DNA of 64,000 nucleotides from Flagellimonas hadalis (GCF_007785775.2 NZ_VNIK02000002.1:124001-188000); one strand, 5' to 3'; shown: positions 1 to 9,395, counted from the first letter of the stretch. Notes: a model not told the origin generated them from the letters alone. Made by a program: numbers and translations.

Positions 1-850
1 TTCCTGCTTCTGGGAGGGGCTTAACATTCAAGGTCCTTCTCCCGGCAGAAACCGTTTTGGTGGTCTGGGTATATATCCTGCCCCCAAAGAAATCACGTTT
101 GTTGGTGGGCACGTCCACAAAAATTTCCAAGGAAAGGGGCTCTATTTCCAATTCCCCAGATCTTTGCGGGTAGAGCACTACCCTTTTCAGTACAACAAAC
201 CTATAGGGTTTGCCCTCATAGGTGCCGTTTTGGGCCGTGTGCTTGGTAACGGGAATATCCTGGCTCCAGAAATTGTTGTACGTGGGGTTGTCCAACGGGC
301 GGTAGTTGGTCACACTGATATTTGGGCTAACATACAATTTGTAGACCACGGTTACGGCCTCGTTCAGGTATGGGTTGCCCTTGGAGACTTCCGCTACCAG
401 GTGAAGACTTTCGTCTGCGACGTCGTCCACGGTCTTTTGGTCATTGGGTTTGTCCACAGCAGCGGTGACCTCGACTTCCTTGGGTAAGGTTTTGTAGGTT
501 TGCCCACCAATCTCTATGGTTGCCTGTCCAATGGTAAAGTTGCCCCTTCCCGTGGGCATTAAAATATAGGTATAGGTTTTGGAAAAACTACGTTTTCCGT
601 TTATCCAAGAAGAACTGATGGATTGTGAGGGGCCCATGACCACATTGAAACCATCAAAGGGAGGAGGTGTAAAATTGTCGCCGTCCTTGTTCATGGTAAA
701 ATCTACCCTGAGCCGTTCGTTGATCCCCAATTTTTCCTTGCTGAGTGCCATATCGAAAGCGACCCCTTCCTCTTCTTGGGCATGGACAAAGTGGCCCCAA
801 AAAAGGACTGCAATCCATAAAAACACAATGTTGCCCCTCAACGCCTTCAT
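1..850 (-). CDS. batD: BatD family protein, C-terminus beyond the window edge
   Basis: BatD is a large membrane-anchored periplasmic protein of the Bacteroidota bat (aerotolerance) operon. The 283 codons visible are its N-terminal part. They begin with a signal peptide (hydrophobic core about residues 8-20, ending HAQ) followed by beta-rich sequence, including conserved-looking stretches such as YRPLDNPTYNNFWSQ and FVDVPTNKRDFFGG. The ATG at 850 overlaps the TGA of the TPR gene by one base, so the start is well fixed and translation is probably coupled. It is the seventh gene of a minus-strand run that begins with moxR. Its biochemical role is unknown; the family is linked to cell envelope and stress tolerance. 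Confidence 0.9.
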   Translation of the reverse strand, partial: MKALRGNIVFLWIAVLFWGHFVHAQEEEGVAFDMALSKEKLGINERLRVDFTMNKDGDNFTPPPFDGFNVVMGPSQSISSSWINGKRSFSKTYTYILMPTGRGNFTIGQATIEIGGQTYKTLPKEVEVTAAVDKPNDQKTVDDVADESLHLVAEVSKGNPYLNEAVTVVYKLYVSPNISVTNYRPLDNPTYNNFWSQDIPVTKHTAQNGTYEGKPYRFVVLKRVVLYPQRSGELEIEPLSLEIFVDVPTNKRDFFGGRIYTQTTKTVSAGRRTLNVKPLPEAG

Positions 851-1749
851 CACCAATCCTTTTCGTTCCTGATTTTTTTACCCCGGACCTTTCTGGCCTC
901 CATTTTTTCCTGTACTTTTTTCTCTTCGTTCTCCATGGCCTCCAAGAGGTTCTGGATCTGTTGTTCGGAGAGTTGGTTGGGTCGGGGCTGTTGTTTTTGC
1001 TCATTGGGCTGGTCACCCTCGTTGGGCTTTTTCTCCTGTTCCTTTTTCTTGTCCCCGTCCCCTTCTTGGTTCTCCTCGGGTTTGTTCTCTCCCTTATCCC
1101 CTTCGTCGCCCTTGTCCTTGTTCTCGTCCTGTTTTCCTTCGTCGTTTTTCTCGTTGTCGCCCCCTTCGTTGTTCTGGTCCTTGTTCTGATCTTGTTCTTG
1201 ATCCTTCTGGTCCTGTTTGTCCTCGTTGTCCTTGTTCTGGTCGTTCTTTTGCTCGTCTTGTTGTTTTTCAAGCATTTTTTTTGCCAGGGCAAGGTTGTAA
1301 CGGGTCTCGTCGTCATCCGGATTGCTACGAAGGGCCTGTTTGTAGGCCTCAACGGCCTTTTCATATTCCTTGTTCTTCATGAACACATTGCCCATATTAT
1401 GGTAGGCCTTGTGTTTTTCAGGTTTTTCGGTTGCCGCTTCACCTGCCTGTTTGAACCGTCCAAAGGCTTCCCCGTAACTTTCACGGTTATAGTAGGCATT
1501 GCCCAGATTAAAGGGTGCCGCTACGTTCTGCTTGCTTTTGGAGATGGCCTTCCTGTACTTGGCCTCCGAGTTGACAAAATCGTTGGCGGTAAGTTCGTTG
1601 TTGGCCTCCCACGTGATGTTGGTGGATGACCGAAGAGCTTTTTCAGCTTCCTTGTTCTCTTTTTCAGTTGTCTCGTCCTGTGCCTGTACAAAACCAAAAC
1701 AAAGCAGCAGGACAAACATCAATCTTATCTTATTCATCGTCATGTTCAT
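850..1749 (-). CDS. batC: TPR protein, BatC-like
   Basis: Exported tetratricopeptide protein of 299 residues, a probable scaffold for the Bat VWA proteins. A signal peptide (about residues 6-24, ending VQAQ) is followed by tandem TPR units at about 50-165, with typical patches such as FNLGNAYYNRESYGEAF and YHNMGNVFMKNKEYEKA. After that comes a long tail of almost only K, D, E, N, Q and G (about 170-285), which should be disordered. Three ATGs lie close together (1749, 1743, 1737); all overlap the end of batB, so the exact start is uncertain by four residues. The low-complexity tail produces long false reading frames on the other strand. Confidence 0.85.
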   Translation of the reverse strand: MNMTMNKIRLMFVLLLCFGFVQAQDETTEKENKEAEKALRSSTNITWEANNELTANDFVNSEAKYRKAISKSKQNVAAPFNLGNAYYNRESYGEAFGRFKQAGEAATEKPEKHKAYHNMGNVFMKNKEYEKAVEAYKQALRSNPDDDETRYNLALAKKMLEKQQDEQKNDQNKDNEDKQDQKDQEQDQNKDQNNEGGDNEKNDEGKQDENKDKGDEGDKGENKPEENQEGDGDKKKEQEKKPNEGDQPNEQKQQPRPNQLSEQQIQNLLEAMENEEKKVQEKMEARKVRGKKIRNEKDW

Positions 1750-2776
1750 TAAAAAGATTCAGTTTTTTCAGCCATTGTGTTTTTCTGTCCAAAACGAAGA
1801 TGTCCAAAAATAAAAATAAAAAGCCAGCAGCAAGAAACCATTGGAACTGGTCCTTATATTCTGCAAATTGCTTAGCTTCAAACTCGGTCTTGTCCATCCG
1901 GTCCAACTGTTCCTTGATGTATTCCACAGCTTTTTCGGTACTGGAGCCATCAATATACTCCCCATTGCCCCTTTCGGCAATTTCGATGAGGATGGGTTCG
2001 TTCAATTTGGTGATGACCACTTCCCCCTCATTGTCTTTTTTAAGACTTTCCACAATTCCGTTTCTTTTGATCGGAATCGGGGCTCCTTTTTCCTTCCCTA
2101 CGCCAATGGTAAAGATGCGTATGCCGTTTTGTGTGGCCTTCTCCACTGCTGCTGCCGTGGAACTTTCGGAATGGTCTTCCCCGTCGGAAACGATAAAAAG
2201 GATCCTGTTGGTCTGTTGGGTATCATCATAATAGGTGCTGGCCAGATCTATGGCGGCGTCTATGGCGGTTCCCTGGGAGGATAACATGTCGGTGTTCATG
2301 CTCTGCAGGAACATTTTTGCCGCACCGTAGTCCGTGGTGATGGGAAGTTGCGGATAGGCCTGGCCCGCGTACGCGATGATACCGATACGGTCACTGGCCA
2401 ATTGGTTGATGATCTCCGATACGATGCGTTTCCCTTTTTCCAATCGGTTGGGGGCAATATCTTCGGCCAACATACTTTTGGAAACGTCCAGGGCAAAGAC
2501 AATGTCCACCCCTTCCCGTTTCACGGTCTCCAGTTTGGTGCCGATCTTGGGATTGACGAGTCCGAGCACAAGGAACGAAAGCCCGAGCAAAAGAAAGATC
2601 AGTTTTAGGGTAGATTTAAAACTGGACCTGTCCGGGGCCAAACGCTTCAACAGTTTGGAGTCTGCAAATCGGCGTTGTGTCTTTTTCTTCCAGATTTGGA
2701 GCATAAGGAAAGCCAGGACCATTACGGGAACAATGGCCAACAGATAGAAATATATTTTTTCGTCGAACTGAATCAT
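1730..2776 (-). CDS. batB: VWA domain membrane protein BatB
   Basis: Inner-membrane von Willebrand factor A protein of 348 residues. It has two N-terminal membrane segments (about 9-28 and 55-75), a VWA domain with the MIDAS motif DVSKS at 97-101, and a C-terminal membrane segment (FLAAGFLFLFLDIFVL). The architecture matches BatA and BatB, which are thought to work with MoxR-type ATPases on envelope proteins. It starts 3 bases after the batA stop and its end overlaps the batC start, so it lies mid-operon. The order batA then batB is the usual one in Bacteroidota, which is why this copy is called BatB. Confidence 0.9.
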   Translation of the reverse strand: MIQFDEKIYFYLLAIVPVMVLAFLMLQIWKKKTQRRFADSKLLKRLAPDRSSFKSTLKLIFLLLGLSFLVLGLVNPKIGTKLETVKREGVDIVFALDVSKSMLAEDIAPNRLEKGKRIVSEIINQLASDRIGIIAYAGQAYPQLPITTDYGAAKMFLQSMNTDMLSSQGTAIDAAIDLASTYYDDTQQTNRILFIVSDGEDHSESSTAAAVEKATQNGIRIFTIGVGKEKGAPIPIKRNGIVESLKKDNEGEVVITKLNEPILIEIAERGNGEYIDGSSTEKAVEYIKEQLDRMDKTEFEAKQFAEYKDQFQWFLAAGFLFLFLDIFVLDRKTQWLKKLNLFNEHDDE

Positions 2777-2779
2777 TTC

Positions 2780-3778
2780 CTAAATAAAACTTTTAAACAC
2801 GGAATTGCGCAATACCCATTCCAACAACAGCAAAGCCCCTGCCAAAAATATCAATGGCCGGAACTTCTCATCATACTTGTAATATTTGAACTCCTCTATC
2901 TCCGTTTTTTCCAATTTGTTGATCTCGTCATAGATTTCCCCCAAGGATTCGTTGTCGGTGGCACGGAAATATTTTCCGCCGGTGACTTCTGCGATTTCCT
3001 TTAGGAGGCCCTCATCTATTTCCACCTTTTGCATTCCATATCTAAATGAACCATCTCGGGTGTATCCAATGGGCGTCAACGCATTTCCGTTGGTGCCCAG
3101 CCCGATGGTATAGGTCTTTATGTCAAATTCCGTGGCAAGGTCAGCGGCTGTTTTGGGTTCAATGAACCCGGAATTGTTCACCCCATCGGTCAATAAAATG
3201 ATGACCTTGCTGATGGCCTTGCTTTCCTTCAGGCGGTTTACCGCGGTGGCAAGCCCCATCCCGATGGCGGTCCCATCTTCCAACTCACCATAGGTGATTT
3301 CGTTGAGCGCGTTCAGGACGATGGCCTTATCGCTGGTGATCGGGGTCTTGGTATAGCTTTCCCCGGCGTAGCCCACGATGCCGATGCGGTCGTTGGGGCG
3401 CTGTTCGATAAAGTCGGCAGCCACCTCTTTCAGGGCAGTAAGACGGTTGGGTTTCAGGTCGCGGGCCAGCATACTTGATGATACGTCTATGGCCATGACA
3501 ATGTCGATGCCCTTTGTGGTCTTGGTCTTGGTCGAAATATCCTCGGTCTGTGGTCGTGCCAATGCAGTGATGATGGCCGCCAAGGTCAAGATGCGCAAAA
3601 TAAAAAGTATGGGCTTGGCCTTTGAGGCCCAACTGCTGATGGTGAATCCTTTGATGCTTGAAATGCGAAGGGAGGCGGTTTCCTTTTTCCGTTTGAAAAA
3701 ATACCATAGCAAAGCCAATGGCAGCAACAGGAGCAGCCAGAAAAATTCAGGATTTGCAAATTCTATATTCTCAAACAT
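2780..3778 (-). CDS. batA: VWA domain membrane protein BatA
   Basis: Inner-membrane VWA protein of 332 residues. It shows membrane segments at about 12-30 and 57-75, a MIDAS motif DVSSS at 98-102 followed by a full VWA fold, and a last membrane helix near the C-terminus (IFLAGALLLLEWVL). Its ATG directly follows the TAA of the upstream gene (3781-3779), which supports the start and tight co-expression. It is paralogous to the next gene, batB. Known BatA proteins occur beside MoxR and DUF58 genes as here; the molecular activity is not established. Confidence 0.9.
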   Translation of the reverse strand: MFENIEFANPEFFWLLLLLPLALLWYFFKRKKETASLRISSIKGFTISSWASKAKPILFILRILTLAAIITALARPQTEDISTKTKTTKGIDIVMAIDVSSSMLARDLKPNRLTALKEVAADFIEQRPNDRIGIVGYAGESYTKTPITSDKAIVLNALNEITYGELEDGTAIGMGLATAVNRLKESKAISKVIILLTDGVNNSGFIEPKTAADLATEFDIKTYTIGLGTNGNALTPIGYTRDGSFRYGMQKVEIDEGLLKEIAEVTGGKYFRATDNESLGEIYDEINKLEKTEIEEFKYYKYDEKFRPLIFLAGALLLLEWVLRNSVFKSFI

Positions 3779-5440
3779 TTATGCCTGTGTTTTTACGTCC
3801 AAACTGTTCAGTATTCGGTCCACGATCTGTTCCGCATATTCGTCCCCCTCTTCCCATGTGATGATTACCTGCTGCATGAAGCCCTTTCCGCCAAAGGAAA
3901 GGATATTGTACTTGGCCCTTTTGGAATCACCGGTCGTCGGGTTTTCAAAAGTTCCCGTTCCATAGGTTTTGATACCCTTGACACCCGAAGTGGTTGTAAA
4001 TTCTTCCTGTTTGGTGATGATGTTTTTCAGGCCCAGTTGTTCAAAACCGGTCAAAACGGAACCTACCGCAGTCTCAAAATCGGGATCGGACTGCTCCTTA
4101 TAGGTCACGGAACTGGCGCTTACCGAAAAAATGCCCACATAACTGCCATACGAAAAGGCCTGTAGTTCTTTGATGAGCTCTTGGGTCTCTTTGGGCAGCT
4201 CCACCTCCTGTCGGACCAGTACGTCCGGTGTTTCCAGTTCAATCGGAGGGAAACCGTAGGAACTCGATACCCACTCGTTTTCCAGAAGTTCTTTGGTGGG
4301 ATAGCCAAAAACAGTGTCCTTGACTTGTTTGAAACCAAAATAGACCACCGAGAAAACACCTCCGAGAAACAATATCCCGATGAAGATGGCAGCGGCCCAA
4401 TAGATGCGTTTCCGTTGTTTTTTCTTGGCCAGTTCATCCAAATACTCCTCGTTCCGCAAGAGTTCTTCCTCAGTGGGTTCGGGGATGGCTTCGTGGGTCT
4501 TTACCACGATGTGTTCCACCAGTTTTCTGTCCTGTTCCGCAACGGAGGTTGCCGGTTTTGATTTGGCGAACTTCACCAAATCGGCCGTTTCCAGAATCTG
4601 TTGGAACTGTTTGATGGTGTCGTCGTCCAGCTTGAGCTCACCGGCGTCCTTCAACAGTTCCAGTTTGGCGATCAACTGCCCGGTGGTACTTTCCATGGCG
4701 GTCACATGTACCTCGTCTTCCAGATACGAACGCACAATATCGGTAAGCTCGGAGTAATATTCTTTGTATTGGTCTTGGATGAGGTATTTGGAGTTTTCCA
4801 GGTTTTTAAGTTCCAATAACGCCCGGTCATAAGGGGGCAGCAAGGCCACTTTTTCTTCCTCGGTCAAAGGTTTCTTCCTTAGGAAGAACCAATAGACCAG
4901 CCCACCGACTATGATAAGTCCCAATAGCACCCAGAGCACTATTTTTAGGAGCTTGGCACGACTGCGCTCCACTTGGATAAGGGGCTTGATGTCGTACATC
5001 TTTTGCTTGGTGGTGTCCACGGCCACATCTGCCACTTTGATGCGGAAGGAATCCGTGAAAAATTGTTTCTCGTTGACGGTGACAATTTGTGGGGGCACGG
5101 TGTACGCGCCGCTGTCAAATTGGGTCAGGGCATAGATCCGCTGCAGGGTGACCCTGTTTTTGTTCTTTATGGTATCGCCTATGATGGCTTCCACGGTTTC
5201 CAATGGGGAGAAGGACTGTCCTTCGGGGAAATGGACCACATTGGTGGAATCCGTTTCAACAGTAATCTTATAATGGATCTGTTCCCCAATTTTGATGGAA
5301 AGGGTGTCCACCTCCGTGGAGATTTTGGGTTCCGTTTGGGAAAAACCTATGTTGGGCAAAAGAAAAAGACACAGCAGTGTCATCAACACAAATGGTGTTG
5401 GGACATTTTGAATTTTCAATTTTGAATTTTCAACTTGCAT
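3779..5440 (-). CDS. BatD-like two-pass membrane protein of the bat operon
   Basis: Protein of 553 residues between the DUF58 and batA genes. An N-terminal hydrophobic segment (about 18-34, ending GFSQ) is followed by a beta-rich domain like the BatD N-terminus, a membrane helix (IVLWVLLGLIIVGGLVYWFF), a charged cytoplasmic stretch with a helical domain, a second membrane helix (AAAIFIGILFLGGVFSVVYF) and a C-terminal soluble domain. The start overlaps the DUF58 stop by one base (TAATG). The first dozen residues are encoded by a small tandem repeat of aaattcaaaattgaa type and look unlike a normal signal n-region, so a later ATG (around residue 20) remains possible. Confidence 0.75.
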   Translation of the reverse strand: MQVENSKLKIQNVPTPFVLMTLLCLFLLPNIGFSQTEPKISTEVDTLSIKIGEQIHYKITVETDSTNVVHFPEGQSFSPLETVEAIIGDTIKNKNRVTLQRIYALTQFDSGAYTVPPQIVTVNEKQFFTDSFRIKVADVAVDTTKQKMYDIKPLIQVERSRAKLLKIVLWVLLGLIIVGGLVYWFFLRKKPLTEEEKVALLPPYDRALLELKNLENSKYLIQDQYKEYYSELTDIVRSYLEDEVHVTAMESTTGQLIAKLELLKDAGELKLDDDTIKQFQQILETADLVKFAKSKPATSVAEQDRKLVEHIVVKTHEAIPEPTEEELLRNEEYLDELAKKKQRKRIYWAAAIFIGILFLGGVFSVVYFGFKQVKDTVFGYPTKELLENEWVSSSYGFPPIELETPDVLVRQEVELPKETQELIKELQAFSYGSYVGIFSVSASSVTYKEQSDPDFETAVGSVLTGFEQLGLKNIITKQEEFTTTSGVKGIKTYGTGTFENPTTGDSKRAKYNILSFGGKGFMQQVIITWEEGDEYAEQIVDRILNSLDVKTQA

Positions 5441-6315
5441 TATCCCCTTCGTTTAAAATATCCCAATAGTTTTTTTACGTAGCTTTCATCCACCCGACAA
5501 TTGATGACCCCGCAGCCCGATTTGGTAAACGAATCCATAAAATAGGCCACCTTTTGTTTGTGGAATTCGCCATAGGCGTAGCGTACTTTTTTGGATTGGG
5601 TGTTCACCAGTTGCAGGGTCCCGGTCTCCGCATCCTGCATCTGCACCATGCCCAGATTGGGGATGGATTCTTCCTTTTCGTCAAATATTCGGATGCCGGT
5701 CACGTCATGTTTGTTGCCCACAATTCGCAGCGTGTTGTCATAATCATCGGCAATGAAATCCGAGAGTACGAAGACAATGGCTTTTTTCTTCATCACATTG
5801 GTGAGGAACTTCAAGGCCTCTGCAATGTTGGTCCTGCTGCTCTTTGGGGTGAATTCCAACAGTTCCCGGATGATCCGCAAAACATGGCTCTTTCCTTTTT
5901 TGGGCGGGATGTAGAGTTCCACTTCATCGGAAAAAAGGATGACGCCCACTTTGTCGTTGTTTTGCATGGCCGAGAAGGCAAGTGTGGCAGAGATTTCCGT
6001 GATGACCTCTTTCTTGAACTGATCGGCGGTGCCAAAAAGCTCCGATCCGCTCACGTCCACCATCAGCATCATGGTAAGTTCCCTTTCTTCTTCAAATACC
6101 TTAACAAAAGGTTCGTTGTACCGGGCTGTCACGTTCCAGTCAATGCTCCTTACATCGTCCCCGAACTGGTATTGCCGTACCTCGCTGAAAGTCATTCCCC
6201 TACCTTTGAACGTAGAATGGTATTCCCCACCAAAAATATGGTCGGAAAGACGCCGGGTCTTTATTTCAATCTTACGTACTTTTTTAAGTAGTTCTTTTGT
6301 ATCCATTTGGTTCAA
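5440..6315 (-). CDS. DUF58 domain protein, MoxR partner
   Basis: Soluble protein of 291 residues of the DUF58 family, which pairs with MoxR AAA ATPases. The family signature DDVRSIDW is at 53-60, followed by NVTARYNEPFVK. A VWA-like fold begins with a MIDAS-type DVSGS at 87-91. No membrane segment is visible, as expected for this family in Bacteroidota. It follows moxR after about 60 bases and overlaps the next gene by one base, so it is the second gene of the operon. Its role is inferred to be coupling the ATPase to the downstream membrane VWA proteins. Confidence 0.9.
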   Translation of the reverse strand: MNQMDTKELLKKVRKIEIKTRRLSDHIFGGEYHSTFKGRGMTFSEVRQYQFGDDVRSIDWNVTARYNEPFVKVFEEERELTMMLMVDVSGSELFGTADQFKKEVITEISATLAFSAMQNNDKVGVILFSDEVELYIPPKKGKSHVLRIIRELLEFTPKSSRTNIAEALKFLTNVMKKKAIVFVLSDFIADDYDNTLRIVGNKHDVTGIRIFDEKEESIPNLGMVQMQDAETGTLQLVNTQSKKVRYAYGEFHKQKVAYFMDSFTKSGCGVINCRVDESYVKKLLGYFKRRG

Positions 6316-6375
6316 GAGATAGGTTTTCGGGTTGGCTAAAAAGTATTGCTACTTCGACCGAGAAACATTGAACCG

Positions 6376-7377
6376 TTACGGCACTTCTACCTCGTTAACA
6401 ATCTTGTTGATGATCTCTTCGGAAGTGATGTTTTCCGCTTCGGCCTCGTAAGTGATCCCGATCCTGTGGCGGAGAACGTCGTGCACCACGGCCCGTACAT
6501 CCTCTGGCACCACGTAGCCCCTTCGCTTGATGAAGGCATAGCATTTGGAGGCATTGGCCAAATTGATACTTCCCCTTGGCGAAGCACCAAAACTGATCAG
6601 GGGTTTGAGGTCCCCCAAGTTATATTTTTCTGGATACCTGGTGGCAAAGATGAGATCCAGGATGTATTTTTCTATTTTTTCGTCCATGTAGACCTCGCGG
6701 ACCGCATCCTGTGCGCTCAAGATCTGTTTAAGGGACACAACGGGCTTTACTTCCTCGATGTCACCCCGGAGGTTTTGTCTGATGATGAGCTGCTCCTCGT
6801 TGAGTTTTGGATAGTCGATCACGGTCTTCAACATGAAACGGTCCACCTGTGCTTCGGGAAGGGGGTAGGTACCTTCCTGCTCCACAGGGTTCTGGGTGGC
6901 CATGACCAAAAAGGGAGGCGCCAGTTTAAAGGTCTCGTCCCCAATGGTGACCTGCTTTTCCTGCATGGCCTCAAGAAGGGCGGACTGTACTTTGGCGGGT
7001 GCACGGTTGATCTCGTCCGCCAATACGAAATTGGCAAAAATGGGCCCTTTCTTGATGGAAAAATCATTTTCCTTGATGTTGTATATGAGCGTCCCGACCA
7101 CATCGGCGGGCAAAAGATCGGGAGTAAACTGAATCCGACTGAAACTTCCCTTGACGGCTTTGGCCAAAGTGTTGATGGCCAATGTCTTTGCGAGTCCGGG
7201 AACCCCTTCGAGCAGGATGTGTCCCTTTCCCAACAGGCCGATGAGCAAACGCTCCACCATGTGGTTCTGGCCCACAATGGCCTTGTTCATCTCAACCTTT
7301 AGAAGATCAATAAAAGCACTCTCTTGGGCAATTTTCTCATTCACAGCACTAATATCGATAGTAGTGTTTTCTTCCAT
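6376..7377 (-). CDS. moxR: MoxR-family AAA+ ATPase
   Basis: Cytoplasmic ATPase of 333 residues, probably a chaperone-like remodeller. Visible motifs are Walker A GVPGLAKT (58-65), Walker B VLADEIN (118-124) and sensor 1 ATQNP (160-164), plus a C-terminal lid domain with RGSINLANASKCYA-type sequence. Length and motifs fit the MoxR/RavA group. It is the first gene of the bat operon; the 158 bases between it and the divergent aldo/keto reductase gene must hold the operon promoter. On the minus strand there is a near-match TCATTTTG box in this gap, too weak to call. Confidence 0.95.
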   Translation of the reverse strand: MEENTTIDISAVNEKIAQESAFIDLLKVEMNKAIVGQNHMVERLLIGLLGKGHILLEGVPGLAKTLAINTLAKAVKGSFSRIQFTPDLLPADVVGTLIYNIKENDFSIKKGPIFANFVLADEINRAPAKVQSALLEAMQEKQVTIGDETFKLAPPFLVMATQNPVEQEGTYPLPEAQVDRFMLKTVIDYPKLNEEQLIIRQNLRGDIEEVKPVVSLKQILSAQDAVREVYMDEKIEKYILDLIFATRYPEKYNLGDLKPLISFGASPRGSINLANASKCYAFIKRRGYVVPEDVRAVVHDVLRHRIGITYEAEAENITSEEIINKIVNEVEVP

Positions 7378-7535
7378 TATAACTTCTATTGTTAGGTATT
7401 ACTGTCAGTGATTTTACTAGGGTGTGCAAAATGAAAATTTATTTAAAATCCACCTGTTAATTAATGGTTAAAATAAAAGGTAAACCCCTAGTTTTATGAA
7501 GGATTTAAGGGTTTAATTTTATACTTTCATCCCAT

Positions 7536-8408
7536 ATGCGAAAGATAGACAAATTTTCCAGAATCGTATCTGGAACCATGACATGGGGAAGTTGGGGCAA
7601 GAAACTTTCCCAAAAAGAAATGGTGGAATTGATGCACCATTGTATCGAAAACGGATTGACCACCTTTGACCACGCCGACATTTATGGGAGTTATTCCACC
7701 GAAGCGGATTTTGGCAACGCCTTTGCCGATAGTGGGATAAAAAGGGAGGACATCCAATTGGTCTCCAAGTGTGGCATCCAGTTGACCCGGGGTAGGGACA
7801 ACAAGATCAACCATTACCAATACGATAAGGATTACATCATCTGGTCGGCCGAGCAAAGCCTGAAAAAGCTCCAAACGGAATATTTGGATTTGCTGCTTTT
7901 GCATCGCCCAAGTCCATTGATGGAACCTTTTGAAATGGCCGAAGCGCTTCAGCAATTGATCGATAGCGGAAAGGTAAAACAAGTTGGGGTTTCCAACTTT
8001 ACGCCCTCGCAAGTGGCTCTATTGGAAAAGGCCATTCCGGTTACCGCAAACCAAGTGGAATTTTCACTGACGCATGATGAACCCATGTACGACGGGACCT
8101 TTGACGATTGCATTGCCAACAAAAGATTGGCGATGGCATGGAGCCCTTTGGGTAATTTCTTTCGGGAAAAGAATGATCGGACAAAACGCATCAAAAAGGT
8201 GATGGGGCCATTGATGGAAAAATATGGGGCAGATGAAAGCCAATTGCTTCTGGCCTGGATTTTAAGGCATCCGGCCAACATCTATCCGGTGATAGGGACC
8301 ACGAGCAAAGAAAGGATAACCCTCTCGGCAAAAGCCGCGGAGATGAAACTGGAACTTCAGGATTGGTTTGCCCTTTTGGTGGCCAGCCAAGGGCATGATG
8401 TTCCTTAA
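7536..8408 (+). CDS. Aldo/keto reductase (YdhF-like)
   Basis: NAD(P)H-dependent oxidoreductase of 290 residues with a TIM-barrel fold. The catalytic tetrad is readable: D45 in FDHADIYGSY, Y50, K78 in LVSKCG and H123 in LLLHRPSP. The C-terminal cofactor region contains IGTTSKERI. The sequence is closest in feel to the YdhF/AKR11-type reductases of unknown physiological substrate. It is followed after 12 bases by an SDR gene in the same direction, so the two reductases are probably co-transcribed. There is no clue to the substrate from the context. Confidence 0.9.
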   Translation: MRKIDKFSRIVSGTMTWGSWGKKLSQKEMVELMHHCIENGLTTFDHADIYGSYSTEADFGNAFADSGIKREDIQLVSKCGIQLTRGRDNKINHYQYDKDYIIWSAEQSLKKLQTEYLDLLLLHRPSPLMEPFEMAEALQQLIDSGKVKQVGVSNFTPSQVALLEKAIPVTANQVEFSLTHDEPMYDGTFDDCIANKRLAMAWSPLGNFFREKNDRTKRIKKVMGPLMEKYGADESQLLLAWILRHPANIYPVIGTTSKERITLSAKAAEMKLELQDWFALLVASQGHDVP

Positions 8409-8420
8409 AGAGCAAAAGAG

Positions 8421-9173
8421 ATGACAACAACAGCATTGATCACTGGGGCCACCAGTGGCATAGGCAGGGCAACGGCCGAACTTTTTGCAAAGCAAGGGTT
8501 CAACCTTGTTCTGTGTGGTCGCAGGAAGGAACGATTGGATGAGATCAAGAAAGACTTGGAAAAATGGACGGGGGTGCACCTTCTCCATTTTGATGTAAGG
8601 GACCGAAAAGCAGTTTTTGCTGCCATTGAAGGACTGCCCATGGGGTATTCCCAAATCGATATTTTAGTGAACAATGCGGGAAATGCCCATGGATTGGACC
8701 CTATTGACAAGGGAAACCCGGATGATTGGGACGCCATGTTGGACATCAATGTGAAAGGACTGCTGTACATGTCAAAGGCCATATTGCCAAAGATGGTGGA
8801 GCGAAAATCAGGGCATATCATCAACATTGGATCTATAGCGGGGAAGGAGGTCTATCCGAACGGGAACGTGTATTGTGCCAGTAAGCACGCCGTGGATGCC
8901 ATCAACCAAGGCATGCGCATAGACCTGAACGCACATGGTATCCGTGTGGGTGCTGTGAACCCAGGTTTGGTGGAGACCGAGTTCAGTGATGTGAGGTTCA
9001 AAGGGGACACCGAACGTGCCTCAAATGTGTACCGAGGCTATCAACCCCTAAAACCGGAGGACATTGCGGACATCATTCTTTTTATGGTGACACGGCCCTA
9101 CCATGTCAACATTGCAGATCTGACAGTCTTTCCCACGGCCCAAGCAAGCGGCACAATTGTGAACAAAGCATAG
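8421..9173 (+). CDS. Short-chain dehydrogenase/reductase (YdfG-like)
   Basis: Classical SDR of 250 residues. It has the NADP-binding TGATSGIG at 8-15, an arginine-rich CGRRKER stretch after the second strand (preference for NADPH), NNAG at 84-87, and catalytic S138, Y151 and K155 (YCASK). Overall it resembles YdfG, the NADP-dependent 3-hydroxy acid/serine dehydrogenase, but substrate assignment from sequence is not safe. It lies 12 bases downstream of the aldo/keto reductase. The region just after it contains a gene remnant. Confidence 0.9.
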   Translation: MTTTALITGATSGIGRATAELFAKQGFNLVLCGRRKERLDEIKKDLEKWTGVHLLHFDVRDRKAVFAAIEGLPMGYSQIDILVNNAGNAHGLDPIDKGNPDDWDAMLDINVKGLLYMSKAILPKMVERKSGHIINIGSIAGKEVYPNGNVYCASKHAVDAINQGMRIDLNAHGIRVGAVNPGLVETEFSDVRFKGDTERASNVYRGYQPLKPEDIADIILFMVTRPYHVNIADLTVFPTAQASGTIVNKA

Positions 9174-9216
9174 TTGCGGGATTTGTGTTTCGGGTTTAAC
9201 GTTTGAAACAAGCAAG

Positions 9217-9350
9217 ATGAACAGTTTTGAAGACTTGGAAATATATGGCTAGACCGGGTTTTTTCAAAGACCATCATAGAAGGCAAAAAAATAGGGGCAT
9301 TTATGGCATATCTCAAGAAATCTAAAAGAAAAGGGGCAAAATATGATTAA
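9217..9350 (+). pseudogene. Remnant of a four-helix-bundle (S23/IVS-type) protein
   Basis: A short open start, MNSFEDLEIYG then stop, matches how four-helix-bundle proteins of the 23S-rRNA-intervening-sequence family typically begin. In another frame the segment ends GAFMAYLKKSKRKGAKYD then TAA at 9348-9350, a typical end for the same family. The middle (over 60 codons in an intact gene) is missing and the two halves are out of frame. This is read as a gene that lost its core by deletion. The assignment rests on recalled family features, not a search. Confidence 0.45.
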
Positions 9351-9395
9351 AAAACAAGCTTTTTGCCCTCAACGCGAATCTCGAAACCTGATGTC

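Noticed and set aside
654..1629. Long overlapping frames on both strands across the K/D/E/N/Q-rich tail of the TPR protein
   Set aside because: They are extremely biased (runs of R/T or L/V) and arise from the low-complexity repeat; the TPR frame has the signal peptide, domain and operon position.
9334..9368. Terminator formed by GGGCAAAA and TTTTGCCC
   Set aside because: The 19-base loop is long and no T tract follows on either strand.
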